From contig CAWADH010000008.1 in the NCBI GenBank assembly GCA_963780795.1, positions 620,001 through 684,000 of the forward strand: a DNA stretch of 64,000 nucleotides, written 5' to 3'. The notes under the pieces are model-generated. The model was not told the DNA's origin and ran no database searches. It worked only from the letters and a program-made list of their open reading frames with translations. The DNA is from DATJGR01 sp963780795 (lineage in GTDB: Bacteria; Pseudomonadota; Gammaproteobacteria; Pseudomonadales; Azotimanducaceae). Position numbers and translations under genes: made by a program. Of this stretch, positions 62,409 to 64,000 are shown piece after piece. The first letter of the stretch is position 1, and every line of letters begins with the position of its first letter.

Positions 62409-64000
62409 CTAATCGGAGAAGCCTGCGCTTGGTGCATCACGCTTCGGCTCGCCGTCTTCCCAGTCCGACCACTGCACCTTGAACGCCGCCACGTAGGCTT
62501 TTACCGCTTCGCCGACGGTCGAAAAGAAGTGCTCGGCGCCGATCTGCTCGAACAGGCCGAAGCGTTTCAGTTCGTCCTTCACCGGATCTTTCATTTCGGC
62601 GAACGTCAGTTCGATGTGCTGCGCGCGCAGCGTATCGCCGAGTTCGCCAACGACATCGGCCGCCGTGATGTCGACGCTGGTCACCGGCTCGGCTGAGATC
62701 ACCAGGCGCCGCACGGGATCGGGCGCCTGCGCCACGGCATCGAGCACGCGATCGCGAAACAGTTCGGCGTTGGCGAAGAACAGCGGCGCGTCCCAGCGGA
62801 ACAGCACCAACCCCGGCACGCGCCGCGCGTCCGGATAGCGCGTCACGTCGTGGTAACCCTTCACGTGGTCGACGCGGCCGAGCACCGCCGAATGCGGCCG
62901 CCAGCCGTCCCAAAGAAACTCGAGCACCGCGATGCCGATGGCGAGGCCGATGCCTTCGATCGCACCGAGTGTGACGACGCCGGCGAAGCACGCCATCGAC
63001 AGCCAGAATTCCCACCGCTGAATCCGGTAGATGCGCCCCAGATCGTCGATTTCCAACATGTCGATCGCTGCAGCGAGCACCACCGCGGCGAGCGCCGCCA
63101 TCGGCAGGTGCTTCATCAGCGCGGGCGCGAACATCAGCAGCACGGCAATCGCGATCGCCCCAACGACTCCGGTGAGCTGCGTCTTCGAGCCCGCAGCCAA
63201 CGCCACCGGCGTGCGGGTGGCGCTGCTGCTCACCGGAAAACCCTGGAAGAAACCGGTGACCAGGTTCACGGCGCCGAGCCCGACCATCTCCTGGTTCGGA
63301 TCGACGCGCAGATTCAGGCGCGCCGCATAAGTACGCGACAGCACGCTGGTGTCGGCAAACGCGACCATCGCCACGGCGATGCCGCCCAACACCACCGGCA
63401 CGACGTCGTCCGCACCGATCATGGGCAGCGTCAGCACCGGCAGACCGCTCGGCATCGTTCCGAGCACGGCCACGCCCGCGGTCGTGCCGAGGTCGAAGAC
63501 CCCGACTACGATCGTTGCGCCGCCGATCGCAATCAGCGTGCCAGGGACTTTCGGAAACCGCTTCAGCAGCATGATCAAGGCGAAGCACGCAACACCCAGC
63601 ACGAGGGTCGCCACGTTAGTGCTGCCCGCGAGCACACCCTCGAGCGTCGCCCACGTCGTATGCAACGGGCTGGATGACCCGACCTCGATACCGAACAAGC
63701 GCGGCAGCTGACTCAACGACAGCGTCAGCGCGATGCCGTTCATGAAACCGTATCGGATCGGCTTCGAAAGCAACTCCGTGACGAAGCCGAAGCGCGCCAG
63801 GCCGCCGGCCACGCAGACGAGACCGGCGACGATCGCCATCGCGCCGGCCAAGGCGACGGCGCGCTGCGGGTCGCCGCCCGACTGCGCCATGATCACCGAG
63901 AGAATCAGCGCGGCGAGCGCCGAGTCCGGCGCCATCACCAGTACACGATTCGGGCCGAACAGCGCGTACACCAGCAGCGGCACGATCGACGCATAGAGAC
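62409..64000 (-). CDS. SulP-family anion transporter with STAS domain (N terminus outside window)
   Basis: At least 530 residues of a SulP permease (sulfate/bicarbonate type) cut by the right window edge; the frame stays open to 64000 with LYASIVPLLVYALFGP, so the true start lies beyond. Multiple hydrophobic helices up to about residue 380 are followed by a cytoplasmic STAS domain (SVDITAADVVGELGDTLRAQ). Transported anion not deducible. The GTG at 63983 is an internal codon. Confidence 0.92.
   Translation of the reverse strand, partial: LYASIVPLLVYALFGPNRVLVMAPDSALAALILSVIMAQSGGDPQRAVALAGAMAIVAGLVCVAGGLARFGFVTELLSKPIRYGFMNGIALTLSLSQLPRLFGIEVGSSSPLHTTWATLEGVLAGSTNVATLVLGVACFALIMLLKRFPKVPGTLIAIGGATIVVGVFDLGTTAGVAVLGTMPSGLPVLTLPMIGADDVVPVVLGGIAVAMVAFADTSVLSRTYAARLNLRVDPNQEMVGLGAVNLVTGFFQGFPVSSSATRTPVALAAGSKTQLTGVVGAIAIAVLLMFAPALMKHLPMAALAAVVLAAAIDMLEIDDLGRIYRIQRWEFWLSMACFAGVVTLGAIEGIGLAIGIAVLEFLWDGWRPHSAVLGRVDHVKGYHDVTRYPDARRVPGLVLFRWDAPLFFANAELFRDRVLDAVAQAPDPVRRLVISAEPVTSVDITAADVVGELGDTLRAQHIELTFAEMKDPVKDELKRFGLFEQIGAEHFFSTVGEAVKAYVAAFKVQWSDWEDGEPKRDAPSAGFSD

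Overview
This is a 64 kb, high-GC chromosomal window, densely coding, from a Gram-negative bacterium. It is most likely a gammaproteobacterium related to the Steroidobacterales/Nevskiales-type lineages. That placement is an inference. It rests on the miaB-phoH-ybeY-corC-lnt-leuS-lptE-holA gene order, a DUF1820 gene, outer-membrane functions (LptE, Lnt, KdsA, three TonB-dependent receptors) and the absence of any plasmid or phage backbone. I see no rRNA, tRNA, CRISPR array, insertion sequence or prophage.

Layout. 1-4461: the end of a bacterial alpha-2-macroglobulin gene coupled to pbpC. 4513-7969: tesB, then a MoxR AAA+ ATPase with a VWA/CoxE-like partner. 7986-14089: a complete five-gene oligopeptide/dipeptide ABC transporter operon. 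Every gene junction is translationally coupled, two of them through tiny bridging ORFs, and OppC carries an inserted fibronectin-III-like domain. 14097-15463: a WaaP/InaA-like kinase and a methyltransferase. 15514-26333: three paralogous TonB-dependent receptors with the same promoter architecture, signal peptide and hairpin terminator, interspersed with a NUDIX hydrolase and a small ABM monooxygenase. 26522-29384: cobS-cobT. 29486-30890: histidine phosphatase and MetF-like protein.

30894-40202 (minus strand) is the housekeeping block: miaB, phoH, ybeY, corC, lnt, leuS, lptE, holA. LeuS looks like a non-gammaproteobacterial type sitting in the canonical leuS position. 40323-48745: DUF1820, an FMN-dependent 2-hydroxyacid dehydrogenase, a 1338-residue membrane protein with an internal duplication, a ferredoxin reductase, methionine aminopeptidase and a 3-methyladenine glycosylase. 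REP-like palindromes mark two convergent gene ends here. 48753-51374: a CULT (cereblon-like) domain protein with a HAD dehalogenase, and a wax ester synthase. 51719-62362: small secreted protein, two class-C serine hydrolases, a PTPS-III-like pterin enzyme coupled to an SDR, a 2-hydroxyacid dehydrogenase coupled to an LLM flavin enzyme, a circularly permuted ATP-grasp protein, an MFS transporter and kdsA. 62409-64000: a SulP anion transporter cut by the window edge.

Functionally the window combines envelope biogenesis and surveillance (A2M/PBP1C, Lnt, LptE, KdsA), nutrient capture (TonB receptors, Opp, MFS, SulP), two AAA+/VWA pairs (MoxR/CoxE-like and CobS/CobT) and lipid metabolism (TesB, WS/DGAT). 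The items most worth follow-up are the CULT-domain gene, the FN3-containing OppC with mini-ORF coupling, the 1338-residue duplicated membrane protein, the EXXHGH pterin enzyme with its SDR partner, the permuted ATP-grasp protein, the triplicated TonB receptor units and the atypical LeuS.
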